From Halorubellus litoreus (GTDB lineage: Archaea > Halobacteriota > Halobacteria > Halobacteriales > Natrialbaceae), in assembly GCF_037081675.1 (NCBI RefSeq), contig NZ_JAZAQL010000006.1, forward strand, positions 1 through 64,000: a stretch of DNA of 64,000 nucleotides, read 5' to 3'. Position 1 is the stretch's first letter. Each line of letters opens with the position of its first letter. The notes beneath the pieces are model-generated. The model was not told the DNA's origin. It ran no database searches and was given only the letters and a program-made list of their open reading frames with translations. This document shows positions 8,410 through 16,710 of the stretch, piece after piece. The translations under genes were made by a program, and so were the position numbers.

Positions 8410-9684
8410 ATGGCTTCGCTTCCCGTCGAGTTCCTCTTCGGCATCTACCTCGGTCTCCTCACAGGTATCGTTCCGGCGTTCGTCTCAGGGACACTCGGCT
8501 TCTTCTTCAAGTACCTCACGGGCGTCACACTCCCCGGGCTCGGGGTCGTCGTGCTCGCGGTCGCCATCGCGGGCATCAACGGCGGCCTGATGGGGTTACT
8601 CGACCCGGCGGTGGCGAGTTCGCCGCGCGTCGTGACGGCGATAATCGTCGTGATGATGTTGTCGCTGTACGCGCACAGTCAAGGTGACAAACTCGGGGTG
8701 GCGCTCCCGAAGCGGTTCTCGCTCCGCCGGCTCCGCGAACGCACGCTGTCCGCGGACGTGCTGGACGTCTTCGGTGGCGTCACGGTGACGATCACGGGTG
8801 CGGTCGGCGACGTGGAGGGGTATCCGCCGCTGCCCGCGGACCTCCGCGGGAAGATCGCGGAGTCGACGTGGTCGTTCCCGGGCGACCTCCCGATCTCGGA
8901 GCTGGAGTCGCGGCTCGCGGATCGCCTGCGGACGGAGTTCGACCTCGCGGACGTGTCGGTGACTGTCGACTCGGGCGGGCGGGCGTCGGTGTCGGCGGCA
9001 CCGCCGACGGGGACGCTCTCGCGGTCGGTCCCGAAGGGCAAACGCGCGGTCTCCATCACGGCGTTGCTCCCGACGGGCGTCGCTCGCGGCGACGAGGTGG
9101 TGGCGACGACCGAGGACGCGTCGGTGCGGGCGATGGTGCTATCGGCGCGGACGACGGGCGACGACCCGCCGGAGTCGCGGCCGGCGGTGACGCCACCGGA
9201 CGAGGACGTGGTGACGGATGGCGGGACTGACGAGGTCGGCCCTGCGGCGCCGGTCGCGGCGCCGACGACGGACGGCGGCGAGGGTCGCATCACGCTCGCA
9301 GTGGATCGCGGGGAGGCGACGACGCTCCTGAGCGCGGACCGCGCTCGCGTCCGCGTCTGCTCGCGGGGCACGCACCGCGAGTTCGAGCTCGTCTCGCTCC
9401 TGCGGCGCGCCGGGAACCGCTTCCGGCGCGTCACGGTGCGCGCGGACGGCGCGCTCGACGGGACGACGATCGGTGGCGCGAGCGTCCGGGACGCGTACGG
9501 CGTCGCGATCCTCGCGGTCCGCGAGTCGACGCCGAGCACGACCGCGAAGAAGCGCGGTGGCGAGAGCGTGGAGAGCCGCTGGCGGTTCTCGCCGCGGGGC
9601 GACGTGGCGCTCGCGGCGGGCGACGAGTTGTTCGTGGTCGGCCGGACGGATGCACTCGACGCGTTCGTGGAGGTCGTCGCGTGA
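8410..9684 (+). CDS. Membrane-anchored protein with TrkA-C-type domains, first of a pair
   Basis: 424 residues from the ATG at 8410; the open frame runs further upstream but overlaps the divergent channel gene. Three hydrophobic segments fill residues 5-85 (IYLGLLTGIVPAFVSGTLGF and following). A cytosolic part with two TrkA-C/RCK-C-like modules follows (about 165-250 and 310-424), separated by an acidic linker. TrkA-C domains bind cyclic dinucleotides or other ligands in potassium transport proteins. No transporter or TrkA-N domain is present, so it probably regulates a partner. Its stop codon overlaps the start of the next gene by 4 bp, indicating translational coupling. Confidence 0.75.
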   Translation: MASLPVEFLFGIYLGLLTGIVPAFVSGTLGFFFKYLTGVTLPGLGVVVLAVAIAGINGGLMGLLDPAVASSPRVVTAIIVVMMLSLYAHSQGDKLGVALPKRFSLRRLRERTLSADVLDVFGGVTVTITGAVGDVEGYPPLPADLRGKIAESTWSFPGDLPISELESRLADRLRTEFDLADVSVTVDSGGRASVSAAPPTGTLSRSVPKGKRAVSITALLPTGVARGDEVVATTEDASVRAMVLSARTTGDDPPESRPAVTPPDEDVVTDGGTDEVGPAAPVAAPTTDGGEGRITLAVDRGEATTLLSADRARVRVCSRGTHREFELVSLLRRAGNRFRRVTVRADGALDGTTIGGASVRDAYGVAILAVRESTPSTTAKKRGGESVESRWRFSPRGDVALAAGDELFVVGRTDALDAFVEVVA

Positions 9685-10859
9685 GCTCGCACTCGCTGCT
9701 TGCCGTCGCCGTCGAGGTCGGGACGCTCGCGGCGCTCTCGGGGGGCGTGAGCTTCGTCGTCGCGGTCGTCTACCGCTGGTGGGGGCGCGAGCGCGTCCCG
9801 GAGGGCATCGCGCTCCTGCTGGGGTTGACCGCGGTGGCGCTCGTGTTGAACACCGAGCAGACGCTGAGGCAGGTGCTCGACAGCGGTGGCGGCGGTGGCA
9901 TCGACGAGGCGGTGCGGACGGTGACGACGTTCACGGCGAGCGCGATCGTCGCCGACCTCGGGCGGCGCGTCGGCGACCGGGGTGCGGCGAGCGCGTTCAG
10001 CGAGGGGGCGACGGCGCGGTTCGACCGCGAGCTCGCGCAGGTGGTGCGTGCCGGCGGGCGCGTGCTCGCGGTGACGCTCCCGGAGGACGTCGACGACATC
10101 GACGGGTACGACCCGGTTCCAGTGGAGACGAAGGAGGCGTTCGCGGGCGAGCGGTTCGTGTTCCCGCGGCGCGTCACCGTCGGCGAACTCGAGGACCGCA
10201 TCCGCGCGCGCCTCGAGGACGACTACGGCGTCGGGCACGTTGACGTCGCCGTGACCGCCGACGGCGACGTGACGTACCTCGCGGTCGGCGCACGCGAGGC
10301 CGGGCTCGGGCCGACGCTCGCCCCTGGCGCGGCGGCGATAGCCGTGCAGGCGGACCCGGCGAACGCCGCGAGCGCGGGCGACGTGGTGCAGGTGTGGACG
10401 GCGAGTGCGGACGGCGAGCCGGAGCGCGTCGCGAACGCTGAGGTTCGCGCTGCGGTCGACGACGTCGTGACGCTCGTGTTGGACGCGGACGACGCCGCGG
10501 CGCTCGCGGACGACGTCGCGTACCGGCTCGCGACGCTCCCGAGTGCGCCCGCCGTCGAGCGCGAGTTCGCGGCGCTCCTCCGGGCCGCCGACGAGACGAT
10601 GGGCGCGGTGGTCGTGGACGCGGACAGCCCGCTCCAGGGGTCGGTCGTCGGCGCGCTCGACGTCACCGTCGCCGCCATCCGCCGCCCCGACCGCGGCGTC
10701 ACCCCGATCCCGGCGCGAGACACCCCGATCGAGGTCGGGGCGACGCTGTACGTCGTCGCCCGCCCGGACGCCCTCCGCGCGTTCGAGACCGCGGCCGCGA
10801 ACGTGACCGCTCCCGTCGACGCCGTGGCGGACGCACCCGTCGACAGCGGCGACGACTGA
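9681..10859 (+). CDS. Membrane-anchored protein with TrkA-C-type domains, second of a pair
   Basis: 392 residues, starting with the GTG of a GTGA overlap with the preceding gene. Two or three hydrophobic segments lie in residues 5-55, then a cytosolic part with two TrkA-C-like modules (about 115-200, with ITVGELEDRIRARLEDDYG-type sequence written here as VTVGELEDRIRARLEDDY, and 265-370). It resembles the first gene in layout, so the pair likely arose by duplication and may form a hetero-oligomer. Placement opposite an RCK potassium channel suggests a shared role in potassium or osmotic control (inference). Confidence 0.72.
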   Translation: MSSHSLLAVAVEVGTLAALSGGVSFVVAVVYRWWGRERVPEGIALLLGLTAVALVLNTEQTLRQVLDSGGGGGIDEAVRTVTTFTASAIVADLGRRVGDRGAASAFSEGATARFDRELAQVVRAGGRVLAVTLPEDVDDIDGYDPVPVETKEAFAGERFVFPRRVTVGELEDRIRARLEDDYGVGHVDVAVTADGDVTYLAVGAREAGLGPTLAPGAAAIAVQADPANAASAGDVVQVWTASADGEPERVANAEVRAAVDDVVTLVLDADDAAALADDVAYRLATLPSAPAVEREFAALLRAADETMGAVVVDADSPLQGSVVGALDVTVAAIRRPDRGVTPIPARDTPIEVGATLYVVARPDALRAFETAAANVTAPVDAVADAPVDSGDD

Positions 10860-10917
10860 CTCCACTTCGGTGGGACCGTCCGAAACCGATTTCGGCGAGC
10901 GGGACCGACTCCCGGAC

Positions 10918-11190
10918 GTGCACTGGAAGCTGTTTGCGGACCTCCGGGAGCGCGCCGGCGCGGAGACCGTCGACGTCGGCGACCCCGAGACGGTCGGGGA
11001 GGCACTCGACGCGCTGCTCGCCGAGCACGACGCGCTCCGGGAGCGCGTGCTCGACGCCGACGACGACGTGGTCGCGGACGTGAACGTCCTGAAGAACGGC
11101 GCGAACGTCTTCACCGCTGGCGACGGCCTCGACGAACCCGTGGGCGAGGGCGACGAACTCGCGTTGTTCCCACCCGTCTCCGGCGGCTGA
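10918..11190 (+). CDS. samp1: Ubiquitin-like small archaeal modifier protein SAMP1 (MoaD family)
   Basis: 90 residues from the GTG at 10918, which gives the family N-terminus (M)HWKLFADLRERAG; a longer GTG start at 10870 adds 16 unrelated residues. The beta-grasp fold ends in ELALFPPVSGG, the invariant C-terminal Gly-Gly that is adenylated by the E1-like UbaA. In Haloferax volcanii SAMP1 is conjugated to target lysines (sampylation) and also supplies sulfur for molybdopterin. The tail is the same as I remember for the Haloferax protein. It follows the TrkA-C pair on the same strand after a 58-bp gap. Confidence 0.9.
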   Translation: MHWKLFADLRERAGAETVDVGDPETVGEALDALLAEHDALRERVLDADDDVVADVNVLKNGANVFTAGDGLDEPVGEGDELALFPPVSGG

Positions 11191-11271
11191 ATCGCACGCC
11201 GGGGCCCGACAGCGTCGACGCTCGCAACGAGAACCAGCGGTCTGAAGGCCCCGGCGAGCGCACGCTCGGGT

Positions 11272-12048
11272 ATGCGACTGTCGACGTTCTGCGAGCGTCT
11301 CGACGACGAGCTCCGGACGAGTGACTACGCCGCCCTGGACGCGAGCGCGAACGGCCTCCAGGTCGGGCCGCGCGACGGCGAGGTCGAGCGCGTCGCGTTC
11401 TGCACGGACGGCGTCCGCGAGACCATCGAGCTGGCGGCAGACTGGGGCGCGGACGCGCTGGTCAGCCATCACGGCGTCTCCTGGGGAGGCATCGAGCGCG
11501 TCACCGAGCGCGCGTACGACCGGGTCGCGCCACTGGTCGAGAACGACGTCGCGCTGTACGTCTCGCACCTCCCACTCGACGGCCACCAGGAGCTCGGGAA
11601 CGCCGCGGGCGTCGCCGACGTCCTCGAACTCGACGCGCGAGAACCGTTCGGCGCGGTCGGCCCCGAGCACGCCGGCACCCGCGGTCGGCTCCCCGCGCCC
11701 GCGTCGAGCGACGACCTCCGGGACGCACTCGCCAGCGAGCTCTCCACGGGCGGCCAGCCCGTGCAGGTCCTCGACCACGGCCCCGACGAACTCCGGGACG
11801 TCGCCATCGTCACCGGCGACGGCTCCGACTACGTCGACGAAGCCGCACGCAAGGACGTCGACGTCCTCGTCACCGGCGAAGCGAAACAGAAGACGTACCA
11901 CGAAGCCCGCGAGGTCGACCTCACCGTCGTCCTCGCCGGCCACTACGCCACCGAGACCTTCGGCGTCCAGAACCTCCAGTCGCTCGTCGACGACGACTGG
12001 GAGGAACCGATCGAGACCACGTTCTTCGACGTCCCCACCGGGATCTGA
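11272..12048 (+). CDS. Nif3-like dinuclear metal centre protein
   Basis: 258 residues, the usual short form of the family. Conserved metal ligands are visible: DALVSHHGVSW near residue 64, ALYVSHLPLDGH, and near the C-terminus DVLVTGEAKQKTYHEA and VVLAGHYATETFGV. Nif3/YqfO/YbgI proteins form hexameric rings and bind two metal ions per subunit. Roles proposed for relatives include GTP cyclohydrolase-like or nucleotide-modifying activity, but none is settled. It starts with ATG at 11272, 81 bp after samp1. Confidence 0.9.
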   Translation: MRLSTFCERLDDELRTSDYAALDASANGLQVGPRDGEVERVAFCTDGVRETIELAADWGADALVSHHGVSWGGIERVTERAYDRVAPLVENDVALYVSHLPLDGHQELGNAAGVADVLELDAREPFGAVGPEHAGTRGRLPAPASSDDLRDALASELSTGGQPVQVLDHGPDELRDVAIVTGDGSDYVDEAARKDVDVLVTGEAKQKTYHEAREVDLTVVLAGHYATETFGVQNLQSLVDDDWEEPIETTFFDVPTGI

Positions 12049-12137
12049 GAACGAGAGCGCGGCCGCCCACTCCACCGGCGGCCAGCAGCTAGCGCCGGCG
12101 GCCGCCTCCACCTCCAGCAGCCAGTTCCGACGCCCGA

Positions 12138-12365
12138 CTACACCTCCGGTTCGTTCCGCGCGTGCGAGACCTCGCGGTCGCTCGTCGCTCGCACCAGGTC
12201 CTCCGCGTCGTACTCCATCTCGTCGCCGTTGTCGAGTTCGGACACCGTCACCACCGTCCCGTCCGTCGACCACGCCGCTCGGAGGCCGTCGCGCTCGACG
12301 GCGTCGTACTCGGTCTGCGCCAGCTCGTACGCGAGCTCGTCCGCCTCGGTCTCACCAAGCGTCAT
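12138..12365 (-). CDS. Small acidic haloarchaeal protein
   Basis: 75 residues, strongly acidic, beginning MTLGETEADELAYELAQTEY and ending in NEPEV. It looks like an alpha helix followed by beta strands (TVVTVSELDNGDEMEYDAED). I recognise no family with a known function. The ATG at 12365 was preferred; the frame stays open far upstream but that part has no coding character and overlaps mscS. It converges with the Nif3-like gene. Confidence 0.6.
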   Translation of the reverse strand: MTLGETEADELAYELAQTEYDAVERDGLRAAWSTDGTVVTVSELDNGDEMEYDAEDLVRATSDREVSHARNEPEV

Positions 12366-12722
12366 CACGCGACCCGACACACGCCAGTGCCGTGTGCGTT
12401 TCGACCGCCGCGAGCCACCGCCGGTCCGCCACCGGCGCTCGCCGACCGTGCGTTCAAGTGCGATGCGGCGGCGAACGACGTCGTCGACGAGAACCAAGGG
12501 CGCGTCGGTCCAGGCGGGAGCGCCACCCGCCGACGCGCCAGCAGCCGGCACCACGTCGCCCACACCCCCGCCAGCGGAACGGACGCGGCCGGACGTGCCA
12601 CGGGTGGCCTGCACGCCACAACCGACCGACCCCCAGCACCCAGCAAAGGGTCGACGAGCGATGGCGACGCCCACCGAGTCCCCCACACTCAAGGCCCTCG
12701 TCCGCGCACGGACAGCCGACAC
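12366..12722. other. Intergenic space between the small acidic gene and mscS
   Basis: 357 bp of G+C-rich sequence between divergent genes. I see no convincing gene, RNA or repeat. Promoters of both flanking genes must lie here, but no TATA box is clear near 12723. Confidence 0.5.
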
Positions 12723-13577
12723 ATGGCGCAACCGCGGACCATCGACACCCTCATCGGCGAACTCGTCGCCGTCTCCCAGGACGCGCTCGTCCTCGCGGTC
12801 GTCACCGCGAGCATCTACCTGCCCGCGCGCTACCTCCTCGTCCCCGGCGTCAAACGCGGCCTGCGCGCGCTCGGCGTCGACGACGCCGTCACGCTCCCGC
12901 TCGGGAAACTCCTCTGGGCGGCGTTCTCGGGGTTCGCGCTGTTCGCGGGCGTCACCGTCTCCGGCCTCGCGAGCTTCCTCGCCGCCACCGAAGCCATCAC
13001 CGCCGGCGCCACCGTCGCCGTCGGGTTCGCGAGCAAGGACGTCCTCGGGAACCTCGTCAGCGGCGCGTTCATCGTCCTCGACCCGACGTACAACATCGGC
13101 GACTGGATCCGCTGGAAGGACAACGAAGGCATCATCGAGGACATCAGCTTCCGCGTCACGCGCATCCACACGTTCGACAACGAACTCGTCGTCGTCCCGA
13201 ACTCGGAACTCACCGCGAACGCCGTCACGAACCCGGCGGCGAAGGACCGCCTGCGCGTGAGCACGACGTTCGGCATCGGGTACGAGGACGACGTCGAGCG
13301 CGCGGAGGCGATCATCGTCGAGGAGGCGCTCGCGAACGACGACGTCGTCGACCGCCCGGGGCCGACGGTTCGCGTCGCGGAGCTCGGCGACAACGCGGTC
13401 GTGCTCGACGCCCGCTTCTGGATCGCGGACCCCGCCCGGATGGACTTCGTGCGCATCCGCTCGGAGCTCACGTCCGCGGTGAAAGCGCGGTTCGACGACG
13501 AGGGCATCAGTCTCCCGGCACCGCAGCGCGAGCTCTCGGGCGCGCTCGCGACGACGCGCGTCGACGGCGACGCCTGA
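12723..13577 (+). CDS. mscS: Small-conductance mechanosensitive channel MscS family
   Basis: 284 residues. Membrane segments are at about 20-40, 57-80 and 85-105, with the pore-lining helix carrying the Ala/Gly pattern ITAGATVAVGFASKDVLGN followed by LVSGAFIVLDPTYNIGDW. The beta domain includes VTRIHTFDNELVVVPNSEL, a strong MscS signature, then the alpha-beta vestibule. It opens under membrane tension to release solutes during hypo-osmotic shock, a common need for halophiles. The ATG at 12723 is the first that leaves a normal N-terminus. It is probably transcribed alone or with deoxyhypusine synthase 72 bp downstream. Confidence 0.92.
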   Translation: MAQPRTIDTLIGELVAVSQDALVLAVVTASIYLPARYLLVPGVKRGLRALGVDDAVTLPLGKLLWAAFSGFALFAGVTVSGLASFLAATEAITAGATVAVGFASKDVLGNLVSGAFIVLDPTYNIGDWIRWKDNEGIIEDISFRVTRIHTFDNELVVVPNSELTANAVTNPAAKDRLRVSTTFGIGYEDDVERAEAIIVEEALANDDVVDRPGPTVRVAELGDNAVVLDARFWIADPARMDFVRIRSELTSAVKARFDDEGISLPAPQRELSGALATTRVDGDA

Positions 13578-13649
13578 GCGCGGCGCGGTCGCCCGGCCGG
13601 TGACGGGGAATCCGAGTCGTTGAAACGCGTGGCCGTCGGACACGGGAGC

Positions 13650-14711
13650 ATGACCGAGGACGCTGGCGGGAGCGAGCACGACGCGGGCGACGACCACGAG
13701 CACGACGGGCACGCGGAGCCCGAGCGGGAGACGTTCCACCACGACCCCATCGGGCACGCCGACGTCCGCGGCGGGATGACCGTCGGCGAGCTCGTCGAGG
13801 AGTACGGGCACGCTGGCATCGGGGCAGCGGACGTCAGCGAGGCCGTGGACGTGACCGCGGAGATGTTCGGCGACGAGGATACGACAGTGTTCATGGGGCT
13901 CGCAGGTGCGATGGTGCCGACGGGGATGCGCCAGGTCGTCAGCGACCTCGTCCGCGACGGGTACGTGGACGTGCTCGTGACGACGGGCGCGAACCTGACG
14001 CACGACGCCATCGAGGCAATCGGCGGGAAACATCATCACGGTTCCGAGCACTGCCCCGGGAAGTCGGCGCGCGAGCACGACGAACAGCTCCGGGACGAGG
14101 AGGTCGACCGCATCTATAATGTCTACCTCCCCCAGGAGCACTTCGCGCTCTTCGAGAGCCACCTCCGCGACGAGGTGTTCCCCGAGATCGAGGAAACCGT
14201 GACGATCGCGCGGCTCTGCGAGGAACTCGGCCGTGCGAACGCCGAGGTGAACGAGCGCGAGGGCATCGAGGAGGACGCGGGGCTCGCGGCGGCGTGCTAC
14301 GAGAACGACGTCCCCGTGTACTGTCCCGCGGTCCAGGACTCGGTCCTGGGTCTGCAGGCGTGGATGTACACGCAGGTGACGGACTTCCAGCTGGACGCGA
14401 CCGGCGACATGGGGCCGCTGACGGACTTGGCGTTCGACGCCGAGTCAGCTGGTGCGTTCGTCGTCGGCGGTGGCGTCCCGAAGAACTTCGTCCTGCAGAC
14501 GATGCTCGTGTCGCCGGACGCGTACGACTACGCCGTCCAACTGACGATGGACCCACCCCACACGGGCGGATTGTCGGGCGCGACGCTGGACGAGGCGCGC
14601 TCGTGGGGGAAGCTCGAGAAGGCGGCGGAGAACGCGAGCGTGTACGCCGACGCCACCATCACGCTCCCGCTGCTCGTCGCCGCGGCACGCGAGCGCGTCG
14701 AGAGCGAGTGA
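13650..14711 (+). CDS. dys: Deoxyhypusine synthase
   Basis: 353 residues. It transfers the aminobutyl group of spermidine (or, in archaea lacking spermidine, a related amine) to a lysine of aIF5A, the first step of hypusine formation. Seen in the sequence: GLAGAMVPTGMRQVV, LVTTGANLTHDAIE (NAD-binding region), GGGVPKNFVLQT, and the catalytic lysine in RSWGKLEK at about residue 321. The first 35 residues are His/Asp/Glu-rich and not part of the family core. The ATG at 13650 is preferred over an upstream in-frame start at 13620. Confidence 0.93.
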   Translation: MTEDAGGSEHDAGDDHEHDGHAEPERETFHHDPIGHADVRGGMTVGELVEEYGHAGIGAADVSEAVDVTAEMFGDEDTTVFMGLAGAMVPTGMRQVVSDLVRDGYVDVLVTTGANLTHDAIEAIGGKHHHGSEHCPGKSAREHDEQLRDEEVDRIYNVYLPQEHFALFESHLRDEVFPEIEETVTIARLCEELGRANAEVNEREGIEEDAGLAAACYENDVPVYCPAVQDSVLGLQAWMYTQVTDFQLDATGDMGPLTDLAFDAESAGAFVVGGGVPKNFVLQTMLVSPDAYDYAVQLTMDPPHTGGLSGATLDEARSWGKLEKAAENASVYADATITLPLLVAAARERVESE

Positions 14712-14737
14712 GCGCGGTCGCACGAGGACAGCCGCAG

Positions 14738-14793
14738 GAGAACGGTCGCGTGAGAACGGTCGCGTGAGAACGGTCGCGTGAGAGCGACCGCGC
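14738..14793 (+). repeat. 14-bp tandem repeat, about four units
   Basis: gagaacggtcgcgt is repeated three times exactly from 14738, followed by a diverged fourth unit. It begins 27 bp after the deoxyhypusine synthase stop codon and lies before the uspA gene. Confidence 0.8.
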
Positions 14794-14847
14794 GAGTATT
14801 GTTCGTTCGGAGATAGCTTCTTGGTCGCTGCGCGCTTCGGTTCGAGT

Positions 14848-15312
14848 GTGACGATACTCGTTCCCTACGACGGCTCCGGGCTCTCGAAGACCGCGCTCTC
14901 CCGCGCGCAGACGTTCGCCGAGTACACCGACGACGACCTGCTCGCGCTCGTCGTCATCCCCGACGAACCCGGGTACGCGCACCGCCACGCGTGGCTGGAG
15001 CCCGAGGACACGTTCGACGTCGGCGTGATAGAGCGGAAGCTCACGCAGGAGATCCGGGACGTTGCGCCGGACGCGGACGTCCGCGCGGAGTTCGTGGAGA
15101 ACACGGAGCCGACCGCGGACACGACGACGGTCGTCGTCCGCACCATCAAGGAGGTCGCTGCGGAGGTCGCGGCCCGAGTGGTGTTCGTCGGCAGCCAGAA
15201 CGCGGGGAAGGTGACGCGGCCGCTCGCGAGCATCGGGGGGACGGTCGCGGACGACGCGCGCTACGACGTCCACATCGTCCGGCATCCCGACCCCGAGTTC
15301 GCGAGCGACTGA
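14848..15312 (+). CDS. Universal stress protein (UspA family)
   Basis: 154 residues from the GTG at 14848, giving the usual start (M)TILVPYDGSGLSKTALSRA; a TTG at 14821 would add nine residues that do not fit the fold. The alpha/beta Usp fold is clear, with the C-terminal VVFVGSQNAGKVTRPLASIG in the position of the ATP-binding G-2x-G-9x-G region, although the spacing is not strict, so nucleotide binding is uncertain. The ending YDVHIVRHPDPEF is typical of haloarchaeal Usp proteins. Role: stress-related nucleotide-binding protein in the cytosol. Confidence 0.85.
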   Translation: MTILVPYDGSGLSKTALSRAQTFAEYTDDDLLALVVIPDEPGYAHRHAWLEPEDTFDVGVIERKLTQEIRDVAPDADVRAEFVENTEPTADTTTVVVRTIKEVAAEVAARVVFVGSQNAGKVTRPLASIGGTVADDARYDVHIVRHPDPEFASD

Positions 15313-15387
15313 GCCCGCGACGGCCGCGGCGTCCCGCCCGGTTCTGGAACCACCATCGCTTTCTCGCCGGTGGGCGTCGTCACCGGC

Positions 15388-16047
15388 ATGACGCTCACGG
15401 ATCTGACTCATAGCGTGGCGGAGGGGATGCCGGTGTATCCGGGGACGACGCCGGTCGAGTTCGAGCGGACGACGTCGGTCGCCGAGGACGGCGCTCGCGC
15501 GCACGTCCTGACGCTCCAGACGCACGCCGGGACGCACGTCGACGCGCCGTGCCACATGCGCGAGGGCGCACCGTGTCTGGACGCGTTCGACGTGGACGAC
15601 TTCCGGTTCGACGCCGCTCTGGTGGATTGTACGGGTCACGGCGCTCGCGACCCCATCACGGTCGAGGACCTCCCCGCGTCGTCGGTCGCGGCGGACGCGG
15701 ACCTGCTCGCGTTCGCGACCGGGTGGAGCGAACACTGGGGGACAGACCGCTACCGCGACCACCCCTATCTGACCGGGGCGGCGGCGGCGTGGTGCGCCGA
15801 GCGCGAGTGCTCGGTCGGCGTCGAGGGGTTCAGTCCCGACCCGACGCCGAGCGTCGACCCGTCCCGCGAGCGCGACGACGAGCCCGACGGGTATCCGGCG
15901 CACGACGCGCTGTTCGCCGCCGACCAGTTCATCGTCGAGAACCTCGACGACGCGAGCGCGCTCCCCGACGACTTCGTCCTGCACGCGTACCCGCTCCCCG
16001 TCGAGGGCGGCGACGGCTGTCCGGTGCGAGCGGTCGCCGAGTACTGA
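15388..16047 (+). CDS. Cyclase-family metal-dependent hydrolase (kynurenine formamidase-like)
   Basis: 219 residues. The metal-binding signature HAGTHVDAPCH, characteristic of the cyclase/kynurenine formamidase family, is present near residue 50. DLTHSVAEGMPVYPGTTP at the N-terminus and VGVEGFSPDPTPS in the middle also fit. The family hydrolyses amides or lactones such as N-formylkynurenine using two metal ions. No tryptophan-degradation genes are nearby, so the physiological substrate is open. The ATG at 15388 is chosen; six residues further upstream is another in-frame ATG at 15370. Confidence 0.87.
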   Translation: MTLTDLTHSVAEGMPVYPGTTPVEFERTTSVAEDGARAHVLTLQTHAGTHVDAPCHMREGAPCLDAFDVDDFRFDAALVDCTGHGARDPITVEDLPASSVAADADLLAFATGWSEHWGTDRYRDHPYLTGAAAAWCAERECSVGVEGFSPDPTPSVDPSRERDDEPDGYPAHDALFAADQFIVENLDDASALPDDFVLHAYPLPVEGGDGCPVRAVAEY

Positions 16048-16141
16048 CGAGGTCGGCGGCGGTCGATAACGGTTGACGGCGGTCGGTCGCCGCGAGGCCG
16101 TGAGGGGGTGCGCGGTGGCAACGCCGGCACCAACATGAACT

Positions 16142-16150
16142 TTTATTATA
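16142..16150 (+). promoter_or_regulatory. TATA box upstream of the 28-codon and 87-codon genes
   Basis: tttattata is a strong archaeal TATA element. It lies about 28 nt before the ATG at 16175, so the transcript is predicted to start at or very near that ATG. Confidence 0.6.
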
Positions 16151-16174
16151 GACCGGTGTCGTTGTAGGGACACG

Positions 16175-16261
16175 ATGAACGCAGTACACCTCGCATCCGC
16201 CCGCACCACCACGTCAGACCGCACCCAGAACACCACACCACCGACCCCGAACCCCACATGA
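16175..16261 (+). CDS. Possible 28-residue leader peptide overlapping the next gene
   Basis: A short open frame, MNAVHLASARTTT and so on, is Thr/Pro-rich and ends in a TGA that overlaps the ATG of the next gene as ATGA. The TATA box at 16142-16150 would place its ATG at the 5' end of a leaderless message, so it would be translated first and could couple translation of the 87-residue protein. It may also simply be an untranslated leader; the peptide has no recognisable family. Confidence 0.35.
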   Translation: MNAVHLASARTTTSDRTQNTTPPTPNPT

Positions 16262-16521
16262 GCACCCGAACCGACGCCACCTACGACGACCCCACGACCG
16301 CCAGCACGCGCACCGACCCGACGACCGACGACTTCTCCACGCACCCCGAGAACCCGCGAGCGACGGGCGACGACGCGCCGACGACGTCCGACGAGACGCT
16401 CACACCCGACGGCGACGTCCCCTGGACCGAGCGCTGCAAGCGCCAGTTCTCCACCACCGACACCAACCGCATGCGGAACCTCAACGACGACCAGAACCAG
16501 GCGATGCAGGACGGCGTTTGA
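16258..16521 (+). CDS. Small acidic Thr-rich protein, function unknown
   Basis: 87 residues. The first 50 are disordered, rich in Thr, Asp and Pro; the C-terminal 30, containing DVPWTERCKRQFSTTDTNRM and a single Cys, look more structured and basic. I do not recognise the family. It has its own promoter and is convergent with arsA. Its ATG overlaps the TGA of the 28-codon frame. Confidence 0.55.
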   Translation: MSTRTDATYDDPTTASTRTDPTTDDFSTHPENPRATGDDAPTTSDETLTPDGDVPWTERCKRQFSTTDTNRMRNLNDDQNQAMQDGV

Positions 16522-16710
16522 AGACGTCCTCGCAGGACCACCCGAGCGACCGAAGGGAATCCTCAAGGCCCACGCGCCGGTACCCTCGACCGGCCGATGA
16601 CGACCCCACCGGGCCGAGCCGGGGTGGCACCCGCGCGACGACGAGCCCTATGAGTACCGAGGCCAGTTTTCGCGAGGACTGCTCGGGCGTCGCCGCGAGC
16701 AACGGGTTCG

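Noticed and set aside
8679..11114. 811-residue open frame on the minus strand
   Set aside because: Arg/Ser-rich shadow of the two TrkA-C genes; no domain and strongly skewed composition, as expected for an antisense frame in G+C-rich DNA.
12138..14162. 674-residue minus-strand frame
   Set aside because: Only its last 75 residues look like a real protein; the rest is antisense to mscS and deoxyhypusine synthase.
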